A stretch of 64,000 nt of DNA, taken from the NCBI GenBank assembly GCA_001000675.1, contig LCHW01000001.1:96671-160670 (forward strand), in the 5' to 3' direction. Under the pieces are notes generated by a model that worked only from the letters and a program-made list of their open reading frames with translations, was not told where the DNA came from and ran no database searches. This document shows, one piece after another, positions 1-8,221 of this stretch. The position numbers and the translations under genes were made by a program. This stretch comes from Candidatus Wolfebacteria bacterium GW2011_GWE2_44_13 (GTDB lineage Bacteria > Patescibacteria > Paceibacteria > UBA6257 > UBA9933). The first letter of the stretch is position 1, and each line of letters opens with the position of its first letter.

Positions 1-1
1 T

Positions 2-382
2 CCAGAGGAAAGCTATGATATTGTCGGCGCTGCGTACGCTATTTTTAACGAGCTTGGATATGGGTTTAAGGAAGTTGTTTATCAAAAAGCATTTGCACAA
101 GAATTAAAAAAACGAAATTATAATTTTGAAAATGAGAAAGAAATAGAAGTGAAGTACGATAATGTTATACTCGGAAAATATCGGCTTGATTTCATAGTGG
201 ATGAGAAAATCGTTGTGGAGTTAAAAGTGCGGCATGCTCTCGGGTACGCTCACATTAAACAGGTTATGGGGTATTTGAAGGCTGGAAATTATAAACTCGC
301 AATATTGATCTATTTTACTGAAGAAGGGGTTAAGTTTAGAAGAGTTTTAAATTCTTATAAGGATGTTGGAGTGGGAATTTAA
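2..382 (+). CDS. GxxExxY family nuclease-like protein, 5' end outside window
   Basis: The reading frame is open from base 2, so the start codon lies before the window; the internal GTG at 149 is not the likely start. The visible part contains GFKEVVY, which fits the GxxExxY signature that names this family, followed by an RLDFIVDEK...VVELK stretch. The D...ExK spacing fits the PD-(D/E)XK nuclease fold to which the family is assigned. Family members are about 120-130 residues, so only a few N-terminal residues are missing. The biological role of the family is not settled; a DNA-related role is inferred from the fold only. It is followed by a 57-base gap before the dehydrogenase gene. Confidence 0.85.
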   Translation, partial: PEESYDIVGAAYAIFNELGYGFKEVVYQKAFAQELKKRNYNFENEKEIEVKYDNVILGKYRLDFIVDEKIVVELKVRHALGYAHIKQVMGYLKAGNYKLAILIYFTEEGVKFRRVLNSYKDVGVGI

Positions 383-439
383 CGAGTTTTTTGTTACCAT
401 GTTTGTATATTAGCTTAATTTGTATATTCGCGATTACTT

Positions 440-1459
440 ATGAAAATAGCATTCTTTCAAATAGAAGACTGGGAAATAGAACACATCAAAGAGCAGTTAG
501 CGGGGCATGAATTATTTTTTACAAAAGATAAGTTGTCTGCAGAAGCCCTTCCTGCGGATCGTGATTTTGATATTGTGTCCGTGTTTGTCGGTTCAAAAAT
601 AGACCAGGCGGTTCTTGCGGCCTTGCCGAATCTTAAGCTCGTTACGACGCGTTCAACCGGGTTTGATCATATCGACCTTGCATTAGCGCAAAGCATGAAT
701 ATTGCTACTGGCTATGTGCCAGGGTATGGTGAAAATACTGTTGCTGAATTTGCATTCGGCTTAATTCTCGCGCTTTCTCGTAAGATTTATGAGTCAGTCG
801 ATCGGCTAAAAGAAACTGGAGTGTACTCGTACGTCGGATTGCGTGGGTTTGACCTACAAGGGAAAACACTTGGCGTTGTGGGTACAGGACGTATTGGGCA
901 GCACGTTATTCGTATTGCAAAAGGGTTTAGTATGAATGTTATTGCATACGATGCATTCCCAAAGCCAGAGCTTGCAACAGAACTTGGATTCACCTACGCC
1001 ACGTTTGATGAGTTGCTTGGCAAGTCAGATGTCATTACGCTGCATGTTCCGTATCTTCCATCAACACACCATCTTATCAATATGGAAAATATTGGGAAGA
1101 TTAAGAAAGGGGCATTGTTGGTAAATACTGCTCGCGGAGCAGTTGTGGATACCGCTGCATTGGTAAAAGCGCTTGCAGATGGAATCTTGGGAGGCGCAGG
1201 GCTTGATGTATTGGAAGAAGAAGGCGTGCTTGCGGATGAAAAAACATTGGTATTGTATGGACATCCAGAAGAGCATAATCTAAAAACAGTTTTGGAAAAT
1301 CATGTGCTGATTGATTTGCCGAATGTGTTGGTAACACCGCATAACGCGTTCAATACACAAGAAGCATTACAACGTATTCTTGATACAGATATCTGTAACA
1401 TTCAGGAGTTTATTGGACAGGGAGTTGCGAAGTGTCCGATTCCAGTGGCGAAGGCATGA
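440..1459 (+). CDS. D-isomer-specific 2-hydroxyacid dehydrogenase
   Basis: A 339-residue cytosolic NAD-dependent oxidoreductase that should interconvert a 2-oxoacid and a D-2-hydroxyacid; D-lactate dehydrogenase is the closest guess. The Rossmann motif GTGRIGQ is near residue 148. The family's catalytic triad is visible as Arg in NTARGA (near 231), Glu in VLEEEG (near 260) and His in TPHNAF (near 300). Length matches the family. A TATATT box lies 11 bases before the ATG and no Shine-Dalgarno is visible. A fermentative role in regenerating NAD next to GAPDH is an inference from context; the exact substrate cannot be read from sequence. Confidence 0.93.
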   Translation: MKIAFFQIEDWEIEHIKEQLAGHELFFTKDKLSAEALPADRDFDIVSVFVGSKIDQAVLAALPNLKLVTTRSTGFDHIDLALAQSMNIATGYVPGYGENTVAEFAFGLILALSRKIYESVDRLKETGVYSYVGLRGFDLQGKTLGVVGTGRIGQHVIRIAKGFSMNVIAYDAFPKPELATELGFTYATFDELLGKSDVITLHVPYLPSTHHLINMENIGKIKKGALLVNTARGAVVDTAALVKALADGILGGAGLDVLEEEGVLADEKTLVLYGHPEEHNLKTVLENHVLIDLPNVLVTPHNAFNTQEALQRILDTDICNIQEFIGQGVAKCPIPVAKA

Positions 1460-1493
1460 GATATGAGATTAGAGATGTGAGATAAGGAAAACA

Positions 1494-1523
1494 AACCCCG
1501 CTTCGAAAGAAGCGGGGTTTTAT
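1494..1523. terminator. Rho-independent terminator
   Basis: A stem AACCCCGCTT / AAGCGGGGTT with a short loop is followed by TTTATATT. It ends the dehydrogenase gene and may also stop the converging minus-strand gene at 1543. Confidence 0.85.
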
Positions 1524-1542
1524 ATTGCGTGGGTAGTTCGCA

Positions 1543-1920
1543 TTACTCGGCGGGTTTGGTGAGGACGAATTTGATCCACTCCTCGACACTCTCATTGAAT
1601 ATAGGCACGCTTGAGAAGAACTTATTGCTCGCGCGCAAGTCAGCGTGCCCTTCCCAGTGCACTGAGCCAAATAGAAGCATTGGGGTTACTTCCCCGACGA
1701 GGCCAGTTAATGTCCGGCGGAGCTCCTTTTGTGCGGGGTCTGAGGCTTCTGCAAAAATGACTGCCTCTGGCTGAAATACCGCGAGTACTCCCGCGAATTC
1801 TTCGGGAGAACCGGCTACTGGACGATGATGAACGATGAGCCCACAGTTAAGTAGATATACCGCCAGCGAGGAACTCCCTGCTGAAATTCTGGGAATCCCA
1901 ACAACAAGAATTCTTTTCAT
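1543..1920 (-). CDS. Hypothetical protein, 125 aa
   Basis: I do not recognise this protein. It begins MKRILVVGIPRISAG, a hydrophobic beta-strand followed by a Gly/Ser-rich turn, and continues with alternating hydrophobic stretches (VIFAEAS, MLLFGSV) that suggest a small alpha/beta fold resembling a receiver or Rossmann-like domain; this is a structural guess. A Shine-Dalgarno-like AGAAAGGA lies about 8 bases before the ATG, and a promoter with TTGACA and TATACA is upstream at 1980-2008. It is a stand-alone unit convergent with the dehydrogenase gene. Its codon choice looks GC-richer than the neighbours, as in the other Shine-Dalgarno-led genes of this window. Confidence 0.75.
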   Translation of the reverse strand: MKRILVVGIPRISAGSSSLAVYLLNCGLIVHHRPVAGSPEEFAGVLAVFQPEAVIFAEASDPAQKELRRTLTGLVGEVTPMLLFGSVHWEGHADLRASNKFFSSVPIFNESVEEWIKFVLTKPAE

Positions 1921-1979
1921 TTTTAAAATTCCTTTCTCTAGAGAGTGAGGGCGAGAATGCCCTGTATGGTTCTGATTAA

Positions 1980-2008
1980 TGTATATACTAGGCGCTATGG
2001 AATGTCAA
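1980..2008 (-). promoter_or_regulatory. Sigma70-type promoter of the 1543-1920 gene
   Basis: On the minus strand TTGACA (2003-2008) and TATACA (1980-1985) are separated by 17 bases. The leader to the ATG at 1920 is about 50 bases and contains the ribosome binding site. Confidence 0.7.
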
Positions 2009-2041
2009 TTTTCTGAAACATTTATTAAATTAATCAATTAT

Positions 2042-2050
2042 TGCTATAAT
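2042..2050 (+). promoter_or_regulatory. Extended -10 box of gap
   Basis: TGCTATAAT is a full extended -10 element. Transcription would begin near 2057, giving an AT-rich leader of about 20 bases without a Shine-Dalgarno site. Confidence 0.7.
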
Positions 2051-2078
2051 ACCAGTATTCACTAGTTACTATATATTT

Positions 2079-3107
2079 ATGAAAAAAGTTGCCATCAATG
2101 GATTTGGTCGTATCGGACGACTCTTTCTTAGAAAAACATTAGGAAATCCGAATTTTGAAATAGTCGCTATTAACGACTTAGGAGATGTTGAGAATCTTGC
2201 CTATCTATTAAAGTACGACACGGTGTATGGGCGGTATGAAAAAGAAGTTTCCTTTATTAAGACAGAGGGAAAGAATGCTATCGTCGTGGACGGAAAGGAA
2301 ATCGCATTTATTTCTGAAAAAGATCCAACCTTGTTGCCCTGGGGAACGATGGGAATTGATTTAGTTGTCGAGTCTACGGGAGTCTATGAATCATTTGAGA
2401 AAAATCAGGCACACATTACTGCGGGTGCGAAGCGCGTTGTTATTTCTGCTCCTGCAAAAGATGCTGATGGTGCAATTGGGCAAACGGTGTTGATGGGGAT
2501 TAACGAAGATAAGATGAGTGTATGCCCAATCACTTCAAACGCGTCGTGTACAACAAATGGCATTTCTCCGGTGGTGGCGGTGCTTTCTGAGAAGCTTGGT
2601 ATTGTAAAGGCGATGATGACGACTGCGCATGCATATACGAACACACAGACAATGGTAGATAGCCCAGTAAAGGGAGCTGATTTTCGCCGAGGACGGGCAG
2701 GTGCGCAGAATATTGTTCCTTCTACAACGGGCGCAGCAATTGCAGTAACGCGAGCATTTAAGGAGCTAGAAGGGAAATTTGATGGCATTGCATTGCGTAT
2801 TCCCGTGCCATCTGGATCGGTTGCTGATATTACGTTTCTCGCGGCACGTCCAACTACTGTTGAAGAAGTGAATGCTATTTTGACCGAAGCTGCGCAGACG
2901 GAGCAGTGGAAAGGAATTTTAACAGTGACTGACGAACAAATTGTTTCCAGCGATGTCTTGCGACAAGAAACGGGTGCGCTCGTTGACTTGCGTATGACAA
3001 AAGTGGTGGCTGGAGATCTTGTAAAAGTTCTTTCCTGGTATGACAATGAATGGGGATATGTTGCTATGCTTGAAAAGCATGTCACAAAATCAATTTTACT
3101 TGCATAA
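2079..3107 (+). CDS. gap: Glyceraldehyde-3-phosphate dehydrogenase, type I
   Basis: Cytosolic glycolytic enzyme that oxidises and phosphorylates glyceraldehyde 3-phosphate to 1,3-bisphosphoglycerate with NAD(P). The N-terminal NGFGRIGR Rossmann motif is at residues 7-14. The active-site Cys lies in SNASCTTN near residue 155 and the catalytic His in TTAHAYT near 182. The C-terminal WYDNEWGY signature is present. Length (342 residues) is normal for the family. The start is set by the conserved N-terminus. It is followed after 8 bases by rpiB, so the two are probably co-transcribed, linking lower glycolysis with pentose-phosphate interconversion. Confidence 0.98.
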   Translation: MKKVAINGFGRIGRLFLRKTLGNPNFEIVAINDLGDVENLAYLLKYDTVYGRYEKEVSFIKTEGKNAIVVDGKEIAFISEKDPTLLPWGTMGIDLVVESTGVYESFEKNQAHITAGAKRVVISAPAKDADGAIGQTVLMGINEDKMSVCPITSNASCTTNGISPVVAVLSEKLGIVKAMMTTAHAYTNTQTMVDSPVKGADFRRGRAGAQNIVPSTTGAAIAVTRAFKELEGKFDGIALRIPVPSGSVADITFLAARPTTVEEVNAILTEAAQTEQWKGILTVTDEQIVSSDVLRQETGALVDLRMTKVVAGDLVKVLSWYDNEWGYVAMLEKHVTKSILLA

Positions 3108-3115
3108 TATAGTAT

Positions 3116-3631
3116 ATGATTATTTATATCGGAGCAGATCATCGAGGATTTGCATTAAAAGAAGTACTAAAAGGGCATTTAATTGATGCCGGACAAGAGG
3201 TGGTTGATATGGGGAACGATATCTTAGAAGAGGGTGATGACTACCCTGTATTTGCAACTGCCGTTGCAGATGCTGTTTCAGATAATCCTTTTGAAGATCG
3301 TGGGATTCTTATCTGCGGCTCGGGTGTTGGTGTTGATATTGTTGCGAATAAATTTATTGACTTGCGCTGCGCACTCACTGCGAGCGTTGAGCAAATAAAG
3401 GCGGCTCGCACAGATGATGATGTAAATGTGCTTGCGCTTGCTGCTGATTTTATCGAAGAAGAAACTGCAAAAAATATCGCAACTGCCTTCATTGAAACAC
3501 CGTATGATGGAGCGGAAAATCATCAACGAAGAATCGACATGATAACTGAGCTTGAGATTGGCTCTGTTGGAGAGGAAGCACCCGAGGAAGAAACTGAACC
3601 TGTAACTGAAGAAGACGAAAAAGTTGGATAA
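3116..3631 (+). CDS. rpiB: Ribose-5-phosphate isomerase B (RpiB/LacAB family)
   Basis: Interconverts ribose 5-phosphate and ribulose 5-phosphate in the cytosol. The N-terminal IGADHRGF motif provides the conserved Asp-His pair, and CGSGVG near residue 66 holds the Cys expected as catalytic base in RpiB. NFDDDVN-like sequence typical of the family is seen as DDDVNVL near 102. The protein is 171 residues, longer than the usual roughly 150, because of a strongly acidic Glu-rich tail of about 25 residues that I cannot assign. It follows gap by 8 bases. The related LacA/LacB galactose-6-phosphate isomerases are an alternative, less likely without other lac genes. Confidence 0.93.
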   Translation: MIIYIGADHRGFALKEVLKGHLIDAGQEVVDMGNDILEEGDDYPVFATAVADAVSDNPFEDRGILICGSGVGVDIVANKFIDLRCALTASVEQIKAARTDDDVNVLALAADFIEEETAKNIATAFIETPYDGAENHQRRIDMITELEIGSVGEEAPEEETEPVTEEDEKVG

Positions 3632-3636
3632 TAAGA

Positions 3637-3667
3637 AATGCCTCGAGTAACTATCGAGGCATTTTTT
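3637..3667 (+). terminator. Rho-independent terminator of gap-rpiB
   Basis: Stem AATGCCTCGA / TCGAGGCATT followed by TTTTT, six bases after the rpiB stop codon. Confidence 0.9.
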
Positions 3668-3703
3668 GTAGAGAGATGAGGGTAGGACAGAGAGGTGCAT
3701 TAT

Positions 3704-3732
3704 TTGACATTATTTTATATATAGTATATAAA
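3704..3732 (+). promoter_or_regulatory. Sigma70-type promoter of the lipoprotein gene
   Basis: TTGACA (3704-3709) and TATAAA (3727-3732) with a 17-base spacer. A ribosome binding site AGAGGAG follows at about 3764-3770. Confidence 0.75.
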
Positions 3733-3778
3733 GTATCCAGCACCATAAAATCTGTAGGAAAGAAGAGGAGTAGCAAGG

Positions 3779-4462
3779 ATGAAGAGATTTCTGGTTTTGG
3801 CGGCGCTGGCGTTGACGATTGGTTTGGCTGGTTGTGCCGGCGATGTCTATATTGAGGCGCCGGCCGCGGCTATCCAGCCACCCACAGAAGAGCAGCCCCC
3901 GCCGATTGTGGCGGGAACGGCGTACGTTTCGATGGTCGGCGGTGGCAATTTGTCACAGGTCGTACCGTTCTGGTCGACGAAGGTGACGCTGCTTACTTTC
4001 ATCGTCGCGATGGATGGTAAGGAGGATGGCATTCTGAAGATGGTTCTTCCAGAATTCTACGCCTACTCGTACCAAGAGTTACTTCCGACGGGGTTGTTGC
4101 AAAACATTACCCTTATCGCGGAAGATAACACTCAAGTCGGAATTGTCGCGACGATGCTGATGCAACGGCCGGCGGCTCCTGAGAACGGCTGGAAGGACAC
4201 GACGTACACCGCTATTCCTTCTGAGGCCGTTATTACTAAGGGTACGATGCGGACCTTCCGAATCGTTGCCGACACGGGCTGGTCCTGGAGTTACCAGCTT
4301 ACGACCACGCTCCCCAATGCGGGAAGTGGAATGTTCGCTGGCGGCATCGGCGACCATATCATTATCCGTGGGGCTTCGAGCGGAGAGCTGCTCGAAGTTC
4401 GCGGGGAAGCCCTTGGCAGCCCCACTTTCTTTTATGACCCCTACCTTGGGGGTAAGGGGTAA
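3779..4462 (+). CDS. Putative lipoprotein, 227 aa
   Basis: The N-terminus MKRFLVLAALALTIGLAGC is a typical signal peptide ending in a lipobox (LAGC, Cys19), so the mature protein should be membrane-anchored through lipid on the outer face. A Pro-rich linker follows (about residues 28-45), then a beta-rich domain with no motif I recognise. The start is fixed by a strong Shine-Dalgarno (AGAGGAG) and the signal peptide. It has its own promoter and terminator and is clearly GC-richer than gap and rpiB, which suggests a different origin. Function unknown. Confidence 0.8.
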   Translation: MKRFLVLAALALTIGLAGCAGDVYIEAPAAAIQPPTEEQPPPIVAGTAYVSMVGGGNLSQVVPFWSTKVTLLTFIVAMDGKEDGILKMVLPEFYAYSYQELLPTGLLQNITLIAEDNTQVGIVATMLMQRPAAPENGWKDTTYTAIPSEAVITKGTMRTFRIVADTGWSWSYQLTTTLPNAGSGMFAGGIGDHIIIRGASSGELLEVRGEALGSPTFFYDPYLGGKG

Positions 4463-4487
4463 ATTACGCACCCCCACTCAATGCGTA

Positions 4488-4517
4488 CGGCCCCTCGAGC
4501 GATCGAGGGGCCTTTTT
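4488..4517 (+). terminator. Rho-independent terminator of the lipoprotein gene
   Basis: Stem GGCCCCTCGA / TCGAGGGGCC followed by TTTTTT. Confidence 0.9.
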
Positions 4518-4528
4518 TATATCAAATA

Positions 4529-4560
4529 AAATATCTCTCCTGGTGAGGAGAGATATTTTT
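4529..4560. terminator. Bidirectional terminator between lipoprotein gene and trpS
   Basis: Stem AAATATCTCTCC / GAGGAGAGATATTT with U-tracts in both directions. It would end trpS, which stops 5 bases away on the minus strand. Confidence 0.8.
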
Positions 4561-4564
4561 GTAA

Positions 4565-5578
4565 TTATTTTGGTAACTTTTTGGTAACTTTTTTTGAAAG
4601 TCCCATCGTTTCTTTTACCTGGTTCATTTTTTCAGTTGCCTTCTTCTGTGCTTTCTTACGACCCTTTTCTATAATGCGATCAATTTCTCCTGACTTTTTC
4701 ATGAGCAATTTCTTGCGTACCTGAAACGGTCGCAAGCCCTCTACAATCACCTCCGCGAGCTCTCGCTTAAATACGCCATAATTTGCATCTGCGTATTTTC
4801 GTTCGATTTCTTTTACGGAAAGATTAGTAAAGCCACGGTAGATGCGAATAAGGTTTGCAACGCCTGGCTTCTTTGTTGGATTATATACCACCTTTGCTTC
4901 CGAATCGGTCACCGCGCGCTTTACCTTGTCGCGAATAATGTCTGGCGCGTCATCAAGGAATAAACATCCCTCGGGCATCGACTTGGACATTTTTCGTAGT
5001 GGATCGCTCAAACTCATGAGTCGAGGCACTTCGGTAAGTAGTGGCTCGGGCTCTTGCATGATCTTCTTAAACTGACTATTGAACTTTCGTGCAATCGTGC
5101 GGGTAAGCTCAAGATGTTGTAGCTGGTCGTCGCCTACGGGGACAAAGCTTGTGTCGTAGAGTAATACATCGGCTGCCATAAGGACAGGATAATCGAACAA
5201 GCCAATGTTGATATTTTCTGATTGGCTGGCCGATTTATCTTTGAACTGTGTCATACGACGCAATTCTCCAAACGGTGTGATGCAGTTGAGTACCCATGCA
5301 AGTTCGCTATGCTCAGGTATTTGTGACTGTACAAAGATAACCGATTTCTCTGGACTGATACCTGCGGCAATATAATCCGCAACAACTTCAACGGTTTGCT
5401 TGTATTTTTGCGCTGGGTCAAACTCGGCGGTAATAGAATGCAAATCTGCTACAAAGAAATAACATTGATAACGGCCTGAATTTTGTAATTCAACCCAATT
5501 TTTCAACGCACCAAAATAATTTCCAATATGCAGTTTTCCGGTTGGCTGCATTCCGGAGAAGAGGACGGGTTTAGACAT
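4565..5578 (-). CDS. trpS: Tryptophan--tRNA ligase
   Basis: Class I aminoacyl-tRNA synthetase that charges tRNA-Trp. The HIGH-type signature is PTGKLHIGNYFGAL near residues 12-25 and the second signature KMSKS is near residue 193. Length (337 residues) is normal for bacterial TrpRS, with a Lys-rich C-terminal tail. It lies 47 bases downstream of the RNase J gene on the same strand and could be transcribed with it. No leader peptide rich in Trp codons or T-box is visible in the gap, so no attenuation is indicated. Confidence 0.97.
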   Translation of the reverse strand: MSKPVLFSGMQPTGKLHIGNYFGALKNWVELQNSGRYQCYFFVADLHSITAEFDPAQKYKQTVEVVADYIAAGISPEKSVIFVQSQIPEHSELAWVLNCITPFGELRRMTQFKDKSASQSENINIGLFDYPVLMAADVLLYDTSFVPVGDDQLQHLELTRTIARKFNSQFKKIMQEPEPLLTEVPRLMSLSDPLRKMSKSMPEGCLFLDDAPDIIRDKVKRAVTDSEAKVVYNPTKKPGVANLIRIYRGFTNLSVKEIERKYADANYGVFKRELAEVIVEGLRPFQVRKKLLMKKSGEIDRIIEKGRKKAQKKATEKMNQVKETMGLSKKVTKKLPK

Positions 5579-5625
5579 AAATTACTAATTCTTAATTTCT
5601 GATGGGACTCAGTATCGTGCAAACA

Positions 5626-7779
5626 TCAGACGTAAATGATTACAGGAAGGATCATCGGCCTTCTCTTTGTCTTAGTATATAGGAATTGTCCTATCTGGTC
5701 ACGCATAAGGGATTTAAGATAATCCATATCCACTTCTTTATGTACTGGCATTTGGACCAATATCCCCTTTATCTTTTTGCGCATTTCTTCAACGATATTC
5801 GTATTCTCCTTGAGGTAAATAAATCCACGAGAAATAATATCTGGGTTCTTAATGATCGAACCAGTCTTTTTATCGATCGTTGCAACAATAACAACCATAC
5901 CTTCTTCGGCAAGCATCTTACGATCGCGCATAACAATTTCTCCTACATCACCAACGCCCAATCCGTCAACCATAACGTAGTGTGCTGGAAGTTGGTGATC
6001 CATATCAACCTGATATCCCGTCTTTGAAAATTCAACAGGAAGTCCGTTGTCTAATACGATGGTATTTTCTTTCAACACGCCTGCTTCTTGTGCAAGGATT
6101 GCGTTCGTTGAGCGCATGAAATAATATCCATGAATCGGCATAAAGTATTTCGGCTTTACTGCTCGAATAATAGCCTTTAATTCATCTGATGTTGCGTGAC
6201 CACTTGAATAAATATCAGAATTTTTAGAGTGATAAATGATAGCACCCTGTCGAGCAAGTGCATCCTTAACGGTTTGCACGGCGCGTTCGTTTCCAGGAAT
6301 GATGGATGAGGAGAACATGATCGTATCTCCTGGGCGCACTTGGAACGAGCGGTTTTCACCCGTTGAGATCTTCATAAGGCTTGCATTCGATTCACCCTGT
6401 GCTCCTGTAGAGAGGACGATAATCTGATCGTCTTTGTACTTATGAATATCGTCGAGTGGGATAACGGTGCCCTGCTTTATTTTTATGTAGCCCAAGTTCT
6501 GTGCAATTTGCACGTTTGTTTTCATGGATAAACCAGAGAAGGCAATTTTCTTGCCATGCTTTTCTGCGAGGGCAATTACTTCACCGACGCGGGTAAGCAT
6601 GGATGCGAACATGGCAATAACCATACGCCCCTTTGTCTTGAGAAATATTTGTTCAATATTGTCCATGATGATTTCACCGGACAATGATTTTCCTTCTACC
6701 TCCGCGTTAGTACTTTCTAAGCAGAGCCCAAGGATACCTTGTTCAGAAATGCGCTTAAACTCATCGAGTCCATGTTCTACTCCTTTCGCATCGTACTCAA
6801 CTTTTACGTCAGTTGCGTATACGAAATTTCCAACCGGAGTTTTTATAAGGATGCTTATGGAATCTGGAATACTATGGATGATGTTGAAGAACTCAAGCGT
6901 AAGGTTGTCGGATACTTTAATAACATCGCGATTCTTTACGATTTCAAAATCAAGCTTCGGGGTGTTTGGATATTCGCTCTGACGCTTGCTAATAATTTCT
7001 TTTGCGAGCGGTGTTGTGTAAATAGTCGGATTGCCGAGCTTTTCCATGATATGTGGAATAGCCCCGATGTGATCGTAGTGTGCGTGGGTAACAACCATAC
7101 CACGGATTTTGTGCTTGTTCTGTTCGAGGTAGGTTACGTTCGGGATGATATAATCAACTCCTGGGTTTTCTTCACCGGCAAATTCAAGGCCAGCATCAAA
7201 GATGACAATCTCATCTCCGTATTCAAAGAACGACATGTTTCTGCCGATTTCTTCAAGTCCACCGAGTCCGCAAAAACGAACGATTTCTTTGTTTGCTTCG
7301 CGGAAGCCTGCTTTCTTGCCATGCTCAGCTCGTCGAACGGTTCCCATTGGGCGTTCTGGCTTTAGTGGCTGATCAGTTGTCGTTGGAAGCATTGCGGGGT
7401 CGTGTTCGTGCTTCTCACGTCCTCTGCGTGGAACGTATTGTCCACCGATGCTTTGTGTGCGCGGTCGCTGTGGACGATCTGATCCATATTGTGGTCTATC
7501 TGTTCGTGGACCTTGCGTGGATCGCTGTGCTGGATGCGCTGATGGGCGTTGTCCCGCGCCAAAAGGACGTGTAGGGCGCTGCGATGGTGTGCTCGGACGA
7601 CTTACTGGACGTGAAGCAGGCCCTTCACTCGGCGATTTTGCTGGAGCTACTGGACGCGTAGGGCGTTGTCCGATGCTGTGTGTTTTTGGAACTCCGTTTT
7701 GCGGTGCTCCTTGTGGCCTAAAGGCCGGTCTTCGTTGTCCTCCTGGTTGGGAAGACGGTGTGTTGTTTTTATTTTCCAT
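5626..7779 (-). CDS. rnj: Ribonuclease J with long disordered N-terminal extension
   Basis: RNase J is a metallo-beta-lactamase/beta-CASP ribonuclease with 5' exonuclease and endonuclease activity in mRNA decay and rRNA maturation. The nuclease core starts near residue 164 with VRFCGLGGLEEIGRN; the zinc motif HxHxDH is THAHYDH near residue 228, and the beta-CASP loop is STGAQGESNAS near 450. The C-terminus runs to MILPVIIYV, so the core is full-length. Unusual is the first 160 residues or so, which are Pro/Arg/Gln/Ser-rich and low-complexity; such tails may bind RNA or partners (inference). A 15-bp imperfect hairpin lies in the upstream region (7817-7883). Confidence 0.96.
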   Translation of the reverse strand: MENKNNTPSSQPGGQRRPAFRPQGAPQNGVPKTHSIGQRPTRPVAPAKSPSEGPASRPVSRPSTPSQRPTRPFGAGQRPSAHPAQRSTQGPRTDRPQYGSDRPQRPRTQSIGGQYVPRRGREKHEHDPAMLPTTTDQPLKPERPMGTVRRAEHGKKAGFREANKEIVRFCGLGGLEEIGRNMSFFEYGDEIVIFDAGLEFAGEENPGVDYIIPNVTYLEQNKHKIRGMVVTHAHYDHIGAIPHIMEKLGNPTIYTTPLAKEIISKRQSEYPNTPKLDFEIVKNRDVIKVSDNLTLEFFNIIHSIPDSISILIKTPVGNFVYATDVKVEYDAKGVEHGLDEFKRISEQGILGLCLESTNAEVEGKSLSGEIIMDNIEQIFLKTKGRMVIAMFASMLTRVGEVIALAEKHGKKIAFSGLSMKTNVQIAQNLGYIKIKQGTVIPLDDIHKYKDDQIIVLSTGAQGESNASLMKISTGENRSFQVRPGDTIMFSSSIIPGNERAVQTVKDALARQGAIIYHSKNSDIYSSGHATSDELKAIIRAVKPKYFMPIHGYYFMRSTNAILAQEAGVLKENTIVLDNGLPVEFSKTGYQVDMDHQLPAHYVMVDGLGVGDVGEIVMRDRKMLAEEGMVVIVATIDKKTGSIIKNPDIISRGFIYLKENTNIVEEMRKKIKGILVQMPVHKEVDMDYLKSLMRDQIGQFLYTKTKRRPMILPVIIYV

Positions 7780-7816
7780 AATTATATATATATAAATTAT
7801 TTGATCAGTTATTTCG

Positions 7817-7883
7817 GCATACCATGTCGGGTCGGGGAATTACTATGCGCATGTTGTACTTCATCCGGCCCGATACGGTATGC
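7817..7883 (-). promoter_or_regulatory. Long imperfect hairpin upstream of rnj
   Basis: GCATACC (7817-7823) plus TGTCGGG (7825-7831) pair with CCCGATA (7869-7875) plus GGTATGC (7877-7883), with one mismatch and one G-U pair. The loop is about 37 bases. There is no U-tract, so it does not look like a terminator. A role in rnj leader control is inference. The remaining bases between 7780 and 8054 contain no gene that I can support. Confidence 0.4.
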
Positions 7884-8054
7884 ACTAAACAAAAAATGCC
7901 TTACGTTCCCCAAAAGGGATTTTAAAAAACATGTTTTGCCGATACGCTGTTCGTATGGTTATTGTTCTATTGTGTTTTACCGACGGAATATCCCGTCGTT
8001 TGTTATGTTCTTCGACAGTATCACAACTCTCTTATGTAACACTACTGAAAGATG

Positions 8055-8138
8055 TGCCGAGAAGAGGACTCGAACCTCCACACTGTTGCCAGCGCTAGAA
8101 CCTGAATCTAGTGCGTCTACCAATTTCGCCATCTCGGC
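8055..8138 (-). tRNA. tRNA-Leu (anticodon CAG)
   Basis: On the minus strand the acceptor stem GCCGAGA pairs with TCTCGGC, the D-arm contains AATTGGTAGAC, and the anticodon stem CTAGA/TCTAG encloses the loop TTCAGGT with anticodon CAG. A long variable arm (class II) and GGTTCGAGTCC T-arm are present, as expected for leucine. The 3' CCA is not encoded (ACA follows the stem). Confidence 0.95.
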
Positions 8139-8221
8139 TGAGATATATCCCTCGCTACTGTGAGCGGGGGAGTTGAAGCAATGCCTCAACTAACTCCTGT
8201 ATCCTACATACTTTCCTCTTA

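Noticed and set aside
2405..3142. Minus-strand open frame of 245 codons over gap
   Set aside because: The plus strand encodes an unmistakable GAPDH; the antisense product is Ser/Thr/Ala-rich with no motif.
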